Translations under genes and position numbers: made by a program
Source: Allantophomopsis cytisporea
Lineage: Eukaryota > Ascomycota > Leotiomycetes > Phacidiales > Phacidiaceae
NCBI GenBank assembly: GCA_024752435.1
Contig: CP103027.1
Span: forward strand, 186,001 to 250,000
DNA: 64,000 nt
Direction: 5' to 3'
Notes under the pieces: generated by a model
Told to the model about the DNA's origin: nothing
Seen by the model: the letters and a program-made list of their open reading frames with translations, nothing else
The model's database searches: none
Shown here: piece by piece, positions 48,103 to 60,782 of the stretch
Numbering within the stretch: the first letter of the stretch is position 1
How the letters are laid out: the number at the start of each line of letters is the position of its first letter

Positions 48103-49744
48103 AGCTCGGGCCATGCACAGTTGGATCTACTTGAGGAAACGGGACTTAATTTGGAGATGATGGATAGGGTGAATGGAGTGGATGCGGGTGTACGATGAGG
48201 TATAGCAATGAGAATTTATGGATTTGACATTCAGTTTGATGGATGGGCTACGCATTCCGGTGGGTGGCAAAAAGCTATGCTGATGTATTCTATCTAAACT
48301 GATCAACTCGAAAGCCGAGAAATACATTGGAGTTTTGGATGCCATCAACATGGAATCTTAGACTACGCCCTCTGGCATTGTTATTCCTCATGTGACTCGA
48401 CATATTGATCTGCTCACCAATTTTCACGCCCCAACACCTCGCCCCACTGCACGCGTGCTCTTGATTGGGGCGTCGACGATGCACCTACCCGCGCGAAAGA
48501 CAACCGGTCAGCACATGGTTCCGACAATGCGCATGAGATGCACGTTCTGCATCAAACGCTGTGATGCAGATGGGATGCACCATCTCACCGCTTCGATAGC
48601 GTTGGCATGCGAGGGTATGCGGAAGTTGCTTCGTCTCAAGATGCACGGTGCGGAAAAAGCTCCTGGTCTTCGGCCGGAAGATTGTGAGGGAATGAATGGT
48701 TGATCGCGCTTGGGAATATGCATATTGTAGGAAGGGTTGACTTTGCGGGTACAGAAGTTTAGAGGACGATCAATTCGAGATACGCGCTTGTCGTTCTGCC
48801 GGTGCTGAAGTGTAGTTCTGATATTGTGATGCTTTCTGCTGTGTGGATCTATGAGGTCGTCTATTTTGCCCTGTTATTGAGATATCATATCTTGCTTCCC
48901 TTGGCCTGCTTCCCTTGGCACGGATGTATTCGAGGATACCCTTCTGTTACTGATGGTCATCGTCAGACCCCTCATTGTATACAATATACAGCTTGCGGGT
49001 ACCCGCATAATCGATATGTATGCTGTTTACACCTTCTCGCTTCTCACACACAAGCTGCTCTTTATGCTCACCCAAGTGACTCTCATGGTGAACATAGTAC
49101 AACATTTAATGTCATTATACCACAGTATCTGGATGCTTCTCTACCTACTATCGCCTCCCGAGGGGGAGATACTGTTTCATGCCCCAAGAAGCACGTAGGC
49201 ACCCGTATGAGACCTCCTGTTGGGTGCACGAGGACTCGAGCATCAAGTAGAGAGTAATAACAAAGCACGGCAAAGTAAACGATGAGTTGTCGACGAAGCA
49301 TTCACCCCGTCCATACTTTCACGCCGAAGGAAGAAAATGCCGCAAATATATCTGTATTGTGGCGCTGGTGTGTTTTTCTGCGCCATCACGTGGATGGCGT
49401 ATGCTTACTGCAGACTTGATACGAGTTCAGTGCAGATGCTGGCCAAGATAGTCTGCTGTGGGCGTGAGATATTGACGCCGTGCACCACACTGGGACATTG
49501 TGCCTGTAGAGATGCAGCTGATCTACATGCGCTGGTGGCGACGATATTAATTAGAAGGGCGGTGAGGTGACGACACGGAATGATAAAGATCCATGATAAT
49601 ATAACTGTATATATATGAGAGTGGTGATTATTGTGTGCGGATCTTTAGTGGTGCTGAGAGATATATATCTACTTATTTCAGAGCTTGCCCCTACAAGTCA
49701 CATCATTAAGAGACTAAGATACTGACATATTCTTACAATCCAAT
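48103..49744. other. Intergenic, downstream of SPT6
   Basis: About 1.6 kb with no gene supported. A 151-codon plus-strand frame (48802-49257) and a 103-codon frame (48392-48703) have skewed, Cys/His-rich composition but no splice structure or family resemblance. Confidence 0.45.
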
Positions 49745-50073
49745 ATGGTGGACGGCCTCTCCTTTTCCATAAATGATCCACTGCCCTGCTGCACGAGTGG
49801 TAAGAGAGTCAAAGACTGTTTGAGCTGCATGGGGCAGCCACGAAGGTATCCACATCTCTCACTATAAATCAAACGCCTCCTCTGATCATTCGCAGAGTCT
49901 ACTCTTGCAAGAAATGCTCCGGCGTCGGCTATACATGGTATCAGTGCCCAACATGTGCACCCTTAACCACGGCAGCTTCGGTCTCTTCGAACGGCTCGTC
50001 GGCCTCAAACGAACAGCGGAGCTACGATGGAAATCCTGGAAAAGGTGGAAATCATGCAGGAGTCACGAGCTAG
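49745..50073 (+). CDS. Small cysteine-rich protein, 92 residues, putative zinc-binding
   Basis: Two exons, 49745-49845 and 49896-50073, joined by a 50-nt intron (GTATCC donor, TTCGCAG acceptor), give 93 codons. The exons are too short to stand out individually. The product has eight cysteines in the first 54 residues: CC (15-16), CLSC (25-28), CKKC (38-41) and CPTC (51-54). The last three pairs are CxxC knuckles, 9 residues apart and then again 9 residues apart, like a small treble-clef or zinc-ribbon module. The tail is Ser/Asn/Gly-rich and disordered. There is no signal peptide (MVDGLSFSINDP), so it is probably intracellular rather than a secreted Cys-rich effector. I do not recognise the family. 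The ATG is the only one giving the first CC pair. Confidence 0.6.
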
Positions 50074-50916
50074 ATGACTTGACATTCCAAATATACGTTG
50101 CTTCCCGGTAGCTTCTCATGGACTTTCACTATTCGAGGAGGATATCTTGCTGGGTTGGTTGTCCTGATTCATTGTAGGAGGTTTCGCTCCATCCTGAATG
50201 CATTCAGTTGTACAGAATAGGACAAAAGAGTGTGATTATGGCTTAGGTAAAATTGTTGCTTTGTTTGTTCATTGCTTTATGTCATACTTGGGTACCACTC
50301 CTTGAGATTACATCGCGGTAACTTGACTTGGAAAATGGCAGTAATGTATTGATTTTGACCAAAGACTTGAGAGTTCGTCGCCATGTGAAAACAAGGCCAT
50401 TGTCAATGTCCCAGGATCCCATTTCAAACATGAGATATTCGAGAGGCTTGCGAAATCCGAGACGAAGCATGTTATACGACATTTGCCCAGCTATGAAGGC
50501 AACATGGGATTGGATTGAGCCGTTGATAGACTTCTTGTGAGATAAACATGATCGGTCACAGCAAGCTTAAAGCGAGATATCAAGCGAGCGCAAAGGGACC
50601 ACGGCATACAGTGGCACGGCAGCAACATAGGTGTGTATCAGCTCATGTACCCATCATGAAGCAATATGTGGGGAGACTGCACGGTTAAATTCCCATGCAA
50701 ACCAGTTCACTTAATAGCTTACAGTTCACATCTTCATCACAAGTAAACTTAGAAAGCCAGACATAGCATAAACCTATTCTACAATGACCTAGTGTCACCA
50801 TTTCCTCTTAAAACGCCTACCAGCGATGCTAGCAAAATGAGTCCGAACATAATTCCACCACTACGCCCCCCATCGCTTTTAGCGTCATCGCACGACAATA
50901 AGAAACAATAATTCGT
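50074..50916. other. Intergenic, 3' flanks of the small Cys-rich gene and ISW2
   Basis: About 840 bases between convergent 3' ends. Short open frames on both strands look random. Nothing was recognised. Confidence 0.5.
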
Positions 50917-53900
50917 TCATCTCTTGCGGCCGCCCTTCTTGCTCTTGGATGGAGCTGGGGCGGGGCTGGAGTTGTTGGAGTTAACACTAGAAGCGCGAGA
51001 AGATGGTGCAGCTGAAGTAGACTTGCTGGCTGCGGCAGATTTGACGTTGTCAAGCGCCTTGTTCTGTTGTCAAACGGTTAGCATGGTTAACAAATGATTA
51101 GTATTGTCTGTGACCAACCTTTACACCATTCTTGGCTTTCTTCTTAGCTGGCTGCATGCCCAAAATGCTATCTTCATCATTCTCTTCATCTTCCTCGCGT
51201 TTTCCTTTGCCATTAACACCGTTAGCAGCCTTAGGGTCCTCGAACTCACGAGCTACAGTTGTGAGCAGGGTAGTGCAGCGACGAGAAATCTCAATTGGTG
51301 TTCTGCTTAGGAAGAACCAATCAAAGCGGAAGAGTGGCGATTCGCGAATATCATCGCGGATCTTCTCATAAATGCCATCACTGTCAACTCCGTACTTATC
51401 GAGTAAGACAAGAAGGAATCGATCTTCTTCTTCGGTGTAAACCTTCTTGTTTGTGGTAGAGACAGAATAGTTGATCTTAAGTTGTTGTAATGGGACGCGG
51501 TATTGCTGCATTTTCTTTCTGAGCATCTTGCGTTGATGATCCATCTTTCTAGTCTTCTCTTCACCAGCCTCAATGACTTGAATATACTTGTTGTAATCGT
51601 TGATCTCGGTGTAGCGCTGCCAGAAGACTTTGGCGTAAGCCTTGATATCATCTGCATCCTTACTATCGACCTCAGTGGCAATATCATTGTAGTTGTGTCT
51701 GCCAAACTTTGCTGAACCATTAACAAACTGTTGGAAGTCACGTCTGTTCCAGTCGGCAAAGCCCTGTTGTGAGAGTTTCTCCTTCTCCTCTTTCTCTTCT
51801 TCGGTGAGCGGAGTAGCATTGTCAATTTCTTGTTGTTCAAGCTCACGCTCAGCCTCCCGCTCCTCTAAAGGTTCTGGACCATCCACAAGTGGGACCTTGT
51901 AACCAATCTCCTTACGGTGGTAAGCAGTTTCGCGATCCTGGAGATCTTGCAAAAGTGGCGGGAAAAATTGGTAATCGTGGATGGCAATCTGCTTTGGAGC
52001 GCGAGGAGCCTTTGGCTTGGTGTCTGCCGTGCGTCCACCAGTTGAAAGTGCTTGCTTATAGTACTTATCCATTGAATAAGACTGTTCCTTGCGCTCACGC
52101 TTGGCCGGGTTGATCCATGCCATACCAATCTCCTTCTTGCGGTTGGTGAAGTCTTCTCCATTCCATTCATATGCTGACTCAGAGGTGAACTTTTGAAGAT
52201 CATCGATACCAAGCTTCTCATAACGAGCATTGAGCTCAGCTGTACGCTTCTCACCATGCTTGAGAATCTCGTCGATATCATCGTCGTTCAAGTCCTCATT
52301 GGCAAGCTTACCAGTAGGGCCCTTAGACTGGAAAACAGTTGCAGCTCCATGCTGAATCATGTTGAGCAATTCGTCCTTGTTTGCTGCTGCCTTTGCCGCA
52401 GTTTGTGCACGGCCTTGTTGAATGACCAACTGATCAAGACGAAGCTTCTGTGCAGCACGCTCGAGAACCTTCTCCTCAATAGCATTTTCTGTGACGAATC
52501 TGTAAACCACGACCTGCTTTGTCTGACCAATACGATGAGCACGGTCCATGGCTTGCAAATCAGCTTGTGGATTCCAATCGCTGTCATAAAGCACAACAAT
52601 ATCAGCACTAGTCAAGTTGATACCAAGTCCTCCAGCTCTCGTGGTGAGTAAGAAGATGAACTTCTCAGAATCGGGACTGTTGTAATCGTCGATAGCCTTG
52701 ATACGGTCTTCGTGAGCAGTACCGCCATCAATTCGACAGTATTTGTATTCTCTGAAAACACAGTAGTCTTCCAAAATGTCGAGCAATCTACTCATCTGCG
52801 AAAAGATCAAAACTCGGCTACCCTGCTTTTTCAGACGACCAAGAAGCCTATCAAGCATGACCATCTTTCCAGCGTTCGTAACCAAGTGCTCGTCATTAGT
52901 ATATGGCTGAGGTTCGGCACCCTCGAAAAGGTATGGGTGGTTGCAGCATTTTCGGAGTTGCATGACAATATTGAGAAGTCTAGTCTTAGACTCCCTCTTT
53001 CCACCTGCACCGTTGACGGCATCGATGTCCTTCTCTAAAATCTTCTGGTACCATTTGACTTGCATATCGGACATGCCAATGTATAAGTTGACCTCCTTCT
53101 TTGGAAGAAGACTCTTCTCGACATCACTTTTAACACGTCTCAACAGGAAAGGCTTGAGTACACGATGCAACTGTTGAACAACGGTGTCTTGGTCCTCGTT
53201 CTGCCCAGAAAACCATTGGTCAAATGCTTCGGAATCACCGAAGACATCCGGAAGTAAGAAGTTAAGGAGAGCCCAAAGTTCGTGAAGGTTGTTTTGTAGT
53301 GGGGTTCCGGTAATTAGGAGTCGATTTCTTGAATCGAACATTCGGATAACCTGGGCAAGAGAAGATTCCTCGTTCTTGATGCGATGAGCTTCGTCGATGA
53401 TGATGTACTCCCAAGCGAACTTCTTAAGGTGGGACTTTTCACGCAAAATCATTTCGTAACTGGTGATGCAAACATCAAAATTCTCATCGATCAGTCTGTC
53501 GTTAATGAGCTGGTGGCGCTCATCCTTGGCTCCCTGAAGAACGAGAATGTTCACTTCAGGTGTCCACTTAGCGAATTCTCTGGCCCAATTGTCAAGCGTA
53601 GACTTTGGGACAATAACCAAATGAGGGCCAGTGATGTCCATAATGTGACGAAGGTATCCAAGAAAGGAGATGGTCTGTAAGGTCTTTCCCAATCCCATCT
53701 CGTCGGCGAGAATACCAGAGATACCGTTCTCATGAAGAGAGATCAACCAATTCAATCCTTGGACCTGGTAGTCTCTCATCTTACCGCCTTGAATAAATCC
53801 TGGAGATTCGCGGAACATGGTCTCAGCAGAGCCGCCCGATTTCTCATCCTTCAAAAGTTCCGCATCTTCCTCGGCCTCAGTCCTTCTTCTTCGCTCGTTG

Positions 53901-54504
53901 GCAGCACCACCGGCTCTGCGCGCAGCCTTTGACTTCGTGGCCTCTTCATTTTGGCGATCGATTTGGCGCATAATTTCGTGAATGCGAGGATTTGGGTTCG
54001 TGTCGATGAAATGTCTAAAAAGGTCGGTCAAGCCCAAAAGATATCTGAAGCGTCTGATAGAGTCATCTTCCTATAGGTTCAGGCGCATAAGTATCATAGT
54101 TTAATTGTCAAGAACCAGTAAGTTGCATTTCATACCTTTGAAACGTCAAGACGATCGTGCTTTTTGCCAAAGACACTGCGTCTGAGTTGAGTTGCCTCTG
54201 AGCGTCTCTTTCTTCCATCAGCAGTAATCGCATCGCCAGCTACACTGCTAGCGGTAGTATTATCATTGGTGTCAGAGTCTTCTGTGAAGTCGGGGGTATC
54301 GTCGACATTCTACCCAAAATTAGCATCCATCATGTAGTTACGATTTGTATCTTATCGCAAAGCAAGACAAATGACCAACGATTGAATTGGACATTGACAA
54401 GAACTTACCATTGGTTCTGGCGAGTTTCCCTTTGAGGTATCGGGGGCATCAGTCATTGCTACGTCCTTGTCGGCACCGCTGGTTCTAGACGATCGAGGAG
54501 CCAT
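50917..54504 (-). CDS. ISW2: ISWI-type chromatin-remodelling ATPase (Isw2-like)
   Basis: Four exons, 54504-54409, 54309-54136, 54070-51119 and 51063-50917, total 1123 codons, 1122 residues. The SNF2 helicase core has the Walker A segment ADEMGLGKT (about 213-220), DEAH (about 316-319), the later motif TRAGGLGINL and the arginine-finger motif MDRAHRIGQ. Downstream are the HAND (about 740-840), SANT and SLIDE regions, marked by NRRDFQQFVNGSAKFGR and YTEEEDRFLLVLLDKYGVD. ISWI enzymes slide and space nucleosomes. The N-terminus (MAPRSSRTSGADKDV) is acidic. The last exon adds a Ser/Ala/Pro-rich, Lys-rich tail ending GGRKR that could help nuclear import or DNA binding; readthrough of the last intron would instead add only a few residues (VGHRQY) and then stop. 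The assignment to Isw2 rather than Isw1 is by overall resemblance. Confidence 0.96.
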
Positions 54505-55150
54505 GATGTTGCAGCCTCAACCCAGGCTCGGGCTGTTTGATGAAGGTTATATCGAATATCGTGCAAACCAAGTCTCTGGTAGGGAAATTGATGTCGTGAT
54601 GTTGGTCGCGATTATTATGGGGTATCGAGTTGGATTTCGATGTTCTCCAACAAGTTGAAGAGGTTGAAGATCGCAAGGTATGCTGTACAAAATCCCGTCG
54701 CGGTTCTTTGAGTGCTTGATGGGTGCGCGCCGCGTTCACGCGCTAACAACGACGTAGCTGGAGTTGACATACTGGCTCGCTTGGATAGCCGTACTATATC
54801 GGAGTATCTTTGATCCAGAAGCACTGTCGCCTCAGGCGAAAATGGCAGAATGTTCCCGCTTTGTGTTTTGATAGAGGGTGTAGTCATCGCATCTGTCAAC
54901 CGGTTCACAAGCTTCACTCTCGACTCGCTGAAGAGCATACTCCAACTTCGACCGAAACATCCTCTCTATCTGTCGATACTCCTGTCAGTCTATACAGGTT
55001 ACTCTCCCTATCTATTGGATTAATATCCATAAGTCAGCTGGTTCGTCTCCCCCCGCTCTGCTAGGCCCTGCTTGCAGATTACCGAGTGCTTCTCCATACT
55101 AACTGTCAGAAGCCAATAAATTCCAGGGCGGCAACAACGAAACGACTAAC
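54505..55150. promoter_or_regulatory. Bidirectional promoter, ISW2 / 55.15-kb gene
   Basis: About 650 bases separate divergent start codons. It is mixed in composition, with no simple repeat or recognised binding site. Open frames here are shadows. Confidence 0.55.
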
Positions 55151-55951
55151 ATGGACTCAATGCGAAGCCTGAATACCTCTTTGCCAGGAACATCGCCTCC
55201 AAAGAACACTTCTGAACCTCCAGAGCAGCTCCTCTCAGCTTTCAAGGCAGCGGCGCTCTCCGTCACCAAGCTTTACAAGACTGCTGCCCTCGATCAAAAC
55301 CGTGCTCGCGTCGAAGGATATCAAGATGCTCTCGACGATCTACTCGCTTTCCTGGACAAGGAGAATCTAGGGCTTGGGGATGGAGAAGGATGGAAGATTC
55401 GTCGATGGGCTACAGAACGTCTGGATGGAAGGGAATCGGCGCCGGCCGAAAGTGACGATGAAATGGAGAAGGCAGAGAGGGGGAGTTCTCCAGTTGCGAC
55501 ACGCACACAAGCCAGCAATGACACCACTTCACGATTGCCCTCACCAGTACGACCAGATGTGCCAGCCACAGTTGTAGAGGAGCCTACTATCGAGGAGGAG
55601 GACGTTCCGAGTATACCCGAATTGCCGATCCAAATCCTTCCACCATCGGGAAACTTCACATTCCGATCATCACATGCATATCCTCAAGACGCAGACATGG
55701 GCTTAGTCGACTCGGAATTGTCAGAGAGCAGGGCTCAAACTCACGGTTCACACGACGGTAACACCAGTCACCCTCGCGCGTCACGCCTCCCACGTCGCGA
55801 TAACCGAGTAAACACTCGCTCAGGCAGTTCTATTGGCAGAGGTGCTGGATCCAAGCGAAAGGTCAATATAGCCGACTTTTTCGACATCAGCAATCTCGGA
55901 CACGGCCGAGATGGACTTGGGGGAGGTGGAAAGCGTGGAAAGTTTGCATGA
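55151..55951 (+). CDS. Small conserved protein, possibly HAPSTR1/TAPR1-like
   Basis: A single exon encodes 266 residues. The only well-ordered stretch is residues about 25-95: LLSAFKAAALSVTKLYKTAA, then ARVEGYQDALDDLLAFLDKE and GEGWKIRRWATERL, an amphipathic helical unit. The rest is acidic and Ser/Pro-rich, ending in a Gly/Arg/Lys-rich tail (SKRKVNIADFFDISNLG, GGGGKRGKFA) that may be a nuclear signal. The helical block resembles the small HAPSTR1/TAPR1 (C16orf72, DUF4588) family, which in animals partners with the HUWE1 ubiquitin ligase in stress responses. That link comes from remembered pattern (A..VT.LYK and GYQ.AL..L) and is tentative. The ATG (MDSMRSLNTS) is the first in frame. Confidence 0.8.
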   Translation: MDSMRSLNTSLPGTSPPKNTSEPPEQLLSAFKAAALSVTKLYKTAALDQNRARVEGYQDALDDLLAFLDKENLGLGDGEGWKIRRWATERLDGRESAPAESDDEMEKAERGSSPVATRTQASNDTTSRLPSPVRPDVPATVVEEPTIEEEDVPSIPELPIQILPPSGNFTFRSSHAYPQDADMGLVDSELSESRAQTHGSHDGNTSHPRASRLPRRDNRVNTRSGSSIGRGAGSKRKVNIADFFDISNLGHGRDGLGGGGKRGKFA

Positions 55952-58213
55952 CGCCCCTCCGGCAGTCACAATTTCCTTGACTAGATACTTTTCTTGGGCG
56001 GAATTCTTTGTTGAATGAGCCACGATACCCCTACTGCCCGATAGAGTTTTACTACAATGGCGGATATACACTTCTAATTCGATGATTTCATGATGCATGG
56101 GAGGAGCTACGGTCTGAATAGGAGGATGGGGTGATGGGAGGGTCTTGAGCGGTTGCTCGACCCTATGGTGTATCAAAGGACCATGGATAGGTCTTCGTTT
56201 TTCATCTTTTTGATGCATTTGGCATGGCGGCGCAGAGCGAATTATGAAGATATGTGAGATGCTCGCAAATATCAATCATTGTCCATAGATGAATGAAAAT
56301 TTCGCATTTCATGAGGTGCTCTATTTGTGACCACATACCATGTCTAGCTTATCCTATGTGAACTTGACTTTGATATCATTGCTACCAACATACGATGCGT
56401 GATGAAGCAGTCTAACATCAACAGTAAAGGACATCAGACCATAGAGATCTGGAGGGAATCGGGTGATATTACTAAAATAATCAGCGCGAGGTGAGCGATT
56501 TTGACATTTCAAGTGTTCATGACCCGGATATACTCAGGTCAGGTAGCTTATACTGGGGTTTGAAGGTTAACCAGCTCGGTATAAAAGTTTGTAGTTTCCG
56601 ACCACCACAAGACTCACCGGCACAGATCATTAAATCATGTCATGAGACTCGAGAATCCAGTCAAGGTAAGATAAAAATGATCGCCGCCTATTCCCCAAAT
56701 GACGATGAGGTGTGGGATGATAACGACAAGTTTAGCATCGAGACTCGAGATATTGGGCATGAAGCATAGCACCAATACCAGGACATGAACTTACAAAGGA
56801 GAACACGCCAATACCCCCCTCCTTTTTACAGCTCTCTGTGTTTCGAATATCCTTACTCAAGTCAGTCATATATAGATCCAGGCTCATTCTTCACTCACTA
56901 TAGATCTGTCATATTGAGTGCCCCTTATCTCACAGAAGCTTCAGGGGTATATATTCAATTACGCAATACAGTCGTGAGCCGAATGCCTTTTGTTACACAA
57001 ACAATAATTTAACTAGGGAAGGAAGAAGCCATATCTCACTTGCCTACTTCATGAGTTTGATCATAAGGCAACTATGGTTTCATACTACACTCAAAACTGC
57101 TCCACAACCTCATCAAAGGGAACATTGGCGAGATCACAGATGATAGTAATGAGAAATAGTAGTACATGTTATGCAGATATATGGCAAAAAAGTGACAAAG
57201 TCTAACAATTTGCTCAACGATATTCAAAGGAAGGCTCTGGAAATGATGAGGGTTTCAAGCAGATGGGGACATATATATATTGTGGATCCAGAGACCTTAA
57301 TATAATGGTGTCTGGTGATGTCAAGGATAAGTAGACGATGCATAGTGACCAGTCAGGATCTTTCTTGCCGCTTAATGCTATGTAGTAAGCAGTCAATATC
57401 ATAACTCCCCAAGGCTTGATAAGAGTGCTAGATCAATTGCATCGTAGTCGTAGATTCGGTCAACCCTAGCTCTTGAGATCTAAGAAGCCTAAAATAGTGT
57501 GCTTTTTTGTATTTTTGCCTGACGCTGGACATCTACATCATGAGACTGTGTTCATAAAGATACGTATATAAGTGTTGCAAGTGAACACCATTGCACATCC
57601 ATACTCTTTGCTGTGCCCCTAGTGCAATGTTGCCTACTATAGATTGGAACAGTGTTTACCTACATAACTTCCTAGGTAAATCTAAGAAGTTTAACAAATC
57701 TACAAGCGTCGTCGACTAGAGAGTCTACAACGAAACTATTTACGTATCTTTTTTAACTCTCCTAGTAAATGTCATTAGCATGAAGCGGTGACCCTTCGGC
57801 CCCAGGGATTCTTTACCTTCATGCTTAATCAGATTATGCAAGCCACTTTATATCAACGGTATCAGCGATGTATAGAATGCTCAGATAACGACTCATGTGT
57901 TTCCTATCAATTCAAGTCTCATCTTTAAAGAAAGTAGTCTTTTTCCTTAAGCTACTATTAATAGTGCTCAACTTCGTTACCTCTAGGTTCCCCATACCCA
58001 CGAAGCTTCGTCCAAAACGAGTTGAAACGCACGTTACTGCGAGACAAACGCAGAGAGCTTTGAATACTGACCGTATCAATAGTAAGTTCATGCGCCATCC
58101 CTCTCCAAGTCACCTACAATACAAATCATAACCCCAATCTATCTCCATAAATCAGTCCAACATATTTTCGAACAATATCAGAACAAATGCAAAGTATCAA
58201 CAGGACATCCTCT
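55952..58213. other. Convergent intergenic region, no gene supported
   Basis: About 2.3 kb of A/T-rich sequence between the 3' ends of two converging genes. A 92-codon plus-strand frame (56491-56769) has a mildly coding-like composition but begins at GTG and has no ATG until late, so I do not call it. No tRNA or transposon was seen. Confidence 0.45.
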
Positions 58214-59895
58214 CTAAGGTACCTCCGCATGAACCACACTCCGTTCCCCCTCTTCACATTCCGCTAACCAAGACTCCTTAACCATCATCTCCAAATTCCC
58301 CGCAACGGCAAAACCCTTCCCAGCAATGGCCCTAATGAACTCAATGGCGCGCCTCCTATCCTCCTCGTACTTCATCTCCCTCCCAACAAACGGAACAAGC
58401 GGTAAATAAAAAACTGCGTCCAACTCGGCCTGCTCGACCCTCTTTGACGCAATCTCCAACGCCGCTATGGCTTGCTCATAGAGTAGGGACTGTTCCATGA
58501 CGGGCAAGTGCCAGCCGAGGGATAGCCACGCGGATGAGAGGAACATTTTTGAGAGACCGGCCAGGATCCAGTGGTAGTAGGGGGTTATGGCGGCGGGCAT
58601 GGAAGGCAAGAGCATGGTGTGCACGATCTCGGTTTGCAAGGAGCAGGCGAGGCGGATTATTTGGAGGCCATGAAGGGATGGGGTTGAAGTTAGGGGACGG
58701 GTAAGCGGGAGCTCTATCGGATCGGTGGGGGAGAGCGAGGTATTGGTATCGGATTCGGTGTTCATTTGAGAAAGAAGGTCGTCAGACCTGGATTTGTTTT
58801 CAGTACTTCCTTCGCACTCAGATATTGAGTATCTCAAAATTGACTAACACGGAGACCGGACAGAGGATTCAAACTCACCAATTCTGCAACGCTGCCCAAT
58901 CTTCCAAAAGCCGTACCAATGCATCAAATTCATCTGGTGGCATAAGTGCGGTCATCGGCAATTGAACATCAAAGGTAGCGCGTACAGGCGTCAGCTCTGT
59001 CTCCGCCTTCTCTTTGCCTGCCTTCTCTGCTTTCTCCGCCTCGGCGCGCTCATCATCATGAAAGAGGAGCGTACCCAGTGCGTTGCTGAGCCGCAGGAAG
59101 CGCAGCAGCAGCATGGACAAAAAAGAGCGATCAGACAAGGGTACGGGGTGCGCTGGAACTTGCGCCCATATTTCCCGAATCATGGCTCGCCATCCATCGG
59201 CAGTTTCATCAGTCATAAGCTGGAAAGGGTCAGCTACGAGTTAGGTTTAGATGCGTGGCAAGACGCTGAGGGGGTTAGAAAGGGGATGACTTGGAGCTTA
59301 CCTCAACGAATCCAAGCAGCATCGCGCATAAGAAGAGCGGACTATCGTCGAGCAGAACTTTCTGCTTGATGGCCTTCCTCGTCGCCGTTCTCAGGCGAGC
59401 AGCCGCGCGTTTAAGCTCTGCATTCTGGGTAGCTGGAGGCGAAGTTAAAGCACTGTTGCGCTGGCAGTACGTAGCGCCCGTGGTAGCGACAGCACTGTAG
59501 ACTCTGCTGTCGCTATGGACTAGATGACCTATGTTCTCAACGTTGAAGGCATGGAACATAGGAGAGGAGGAGGAGCCGATGGAGTTGAAAAAGACGCTGA
59601 TGTAGCTCCATTCATCCACTACTAAGGGGGAATTTATAGTTTGCGGCAAAGGATGTCCTGGATGGGCGCGGTACTCGACCAATTGGATTGTGGTGGACGG
59701 AGCTGATGTCTCCAAGCAGAGGAGGCCTTGCCGTGCGCAGGATGTGCAGGGTTTGAGACCATCGCACTGGTGATGTTAGATGTGTTTATTGGGGAGTTCT
59801 GCTTGAAAGGAATATGTACGCACTTTGAGATGGGAGCTCCGGCAACGAAGACATCGGTGACCGCCTCGTCGCTTATCCTTCTGCCCTACTGGCAT
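58214..59895 (-). CDS. Zn2Cys6 fungal transcription factor
   Basis: Four exons, 59895-59824, 59766-59302, 59219-58879 and 58787-58214, give 484 codons, 483 residues, with all junctions in phase. The first exon is only 24 codons and carries half of the zinc cluster. Joined to exon 2 it reads CLRCRSSHLKCDGLKPC followed by TSCARQGLLC, a perfect C-x2-C-x6-C-x5-C-x2-C-x6-C binuclear cluster starting at residue 15. The rest is helical and resembles the fungal-specific regulatory domain (Fungal_trans_2 type), including LHGLQIIRLACSLQTEIVHT. Such proteins bind DNA and control pathway or stress genes; the target is unknown. Introns have GTGCGT, GTAAGC and GTGAGT donors. Downstream of and parallel to the RTA1-like gene, so the two may be functionally linked. 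Confidence 0.88.
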
Positions 59896-60782
59896 GGTAT
59901 TGATGATGTCCGTCAAGCATCTACTTTATATGGGGTACTTTCCATCTAACAATATCTGTGAGAGTGGAGTGATATGCAGCCAGAATCAGCCTGTCGCATA
60001 TGACACATTCTATTCGGAAAGGGAAAGAGAAAAACGATAACAATAGGAAAGAGATGGTAAGAGATTGATCCCTAAGATGGATCTGGATCTGGATCTGGAT
60101 AAAACGTATACGGTTGAAGAGTAGAGAGTGTCAACGGCATCGACAAACCCGAGATATTGGATTACAAGACGCCGCCGAGAAGCGCCCCACAAATGGACGC
60201 ATATCAAGGAAAGCTAACGTAATCAATATCAATCTGTACAATCCGCAGCCCAATCAGCCCGTCCAGGCAACGGCATGTCAATGTTGGGGGCGTCGAGCGT
60301 TGTCGATCACTGCAGTCGCGTTGGAAATGTATGCAGTCATTCAAATCCAACATGGAATGAGACGTCTCTTGGTACTTGGTCTGACATAGTAGACATAACC
60401 TTGCCCGTATTCTTAACCTTCGCGACATTATTTCCTTTTCGAGCGATAGCCTGTTGTCCCTGCAAAATCTCCGATTCGTCAACGAAGTGGTTGGCACGTG
60501 CTGACCCCCATGGGTAAGGTGGTGGCTGACCACTACTCGACTGATCGATTACTTGGCACGCATGGACTTCACCCCCGTTTCAACATCACTAGACTGCGGC
60601 TGACGACATTTTGCTGCGAAACAGCAACGTTGAACATATCGCTTCACATGATGCTCATTTGGAATGTGAGATTTTCTGGCGGATATCAAAAAGCGCATAT
60701 TGTTCCACAAATGGGTCTATGTAAGTTCTAAAATGACAATTCGGGGTAATTCTAACCACGCAACGTAACCAAACCTGATCCC
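59896..60782. promoter_or_regulatory. Promoter of the Zn2Cys6 gene and 3' flank of the RTA1-like gene
   Basis: About 890 bases between two minus-strand genes. It holds a GGATCT hexamer repeat at 60078. Open frames here overlap on both strands without coding character. Confidence 0.5.
60078..60099. repeat. GGATCT hexanucleotide repeat
   Basis: Three full GGATCT units and a partial fourth, about 180 bases upstream of the Zn2Cys6 start codon. Nothing shows whether it is regulatory. Confidence 0.85.

Noticed and set aside
48802..49257. 151-codon plus-strand frame downstream of SPT6
   Set aside because: Skewed Cys/His composition, no splice signals, no family resemblance, overlapped by frames of similar quality on both strands.
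56491..56769. 92-codon frame with charged C-terminus
   Set aside because: Begins at GTG, lacks an early ATG, and has no upstream acceptor that joins a plausible exon.
57781..57830. tRNA-like look of a GC-rich stretch with CGGCCCCAGGGATTC
   Set aside because: No complete cloverleaf could be drawn; acceptor and anticodon stems do not pair.
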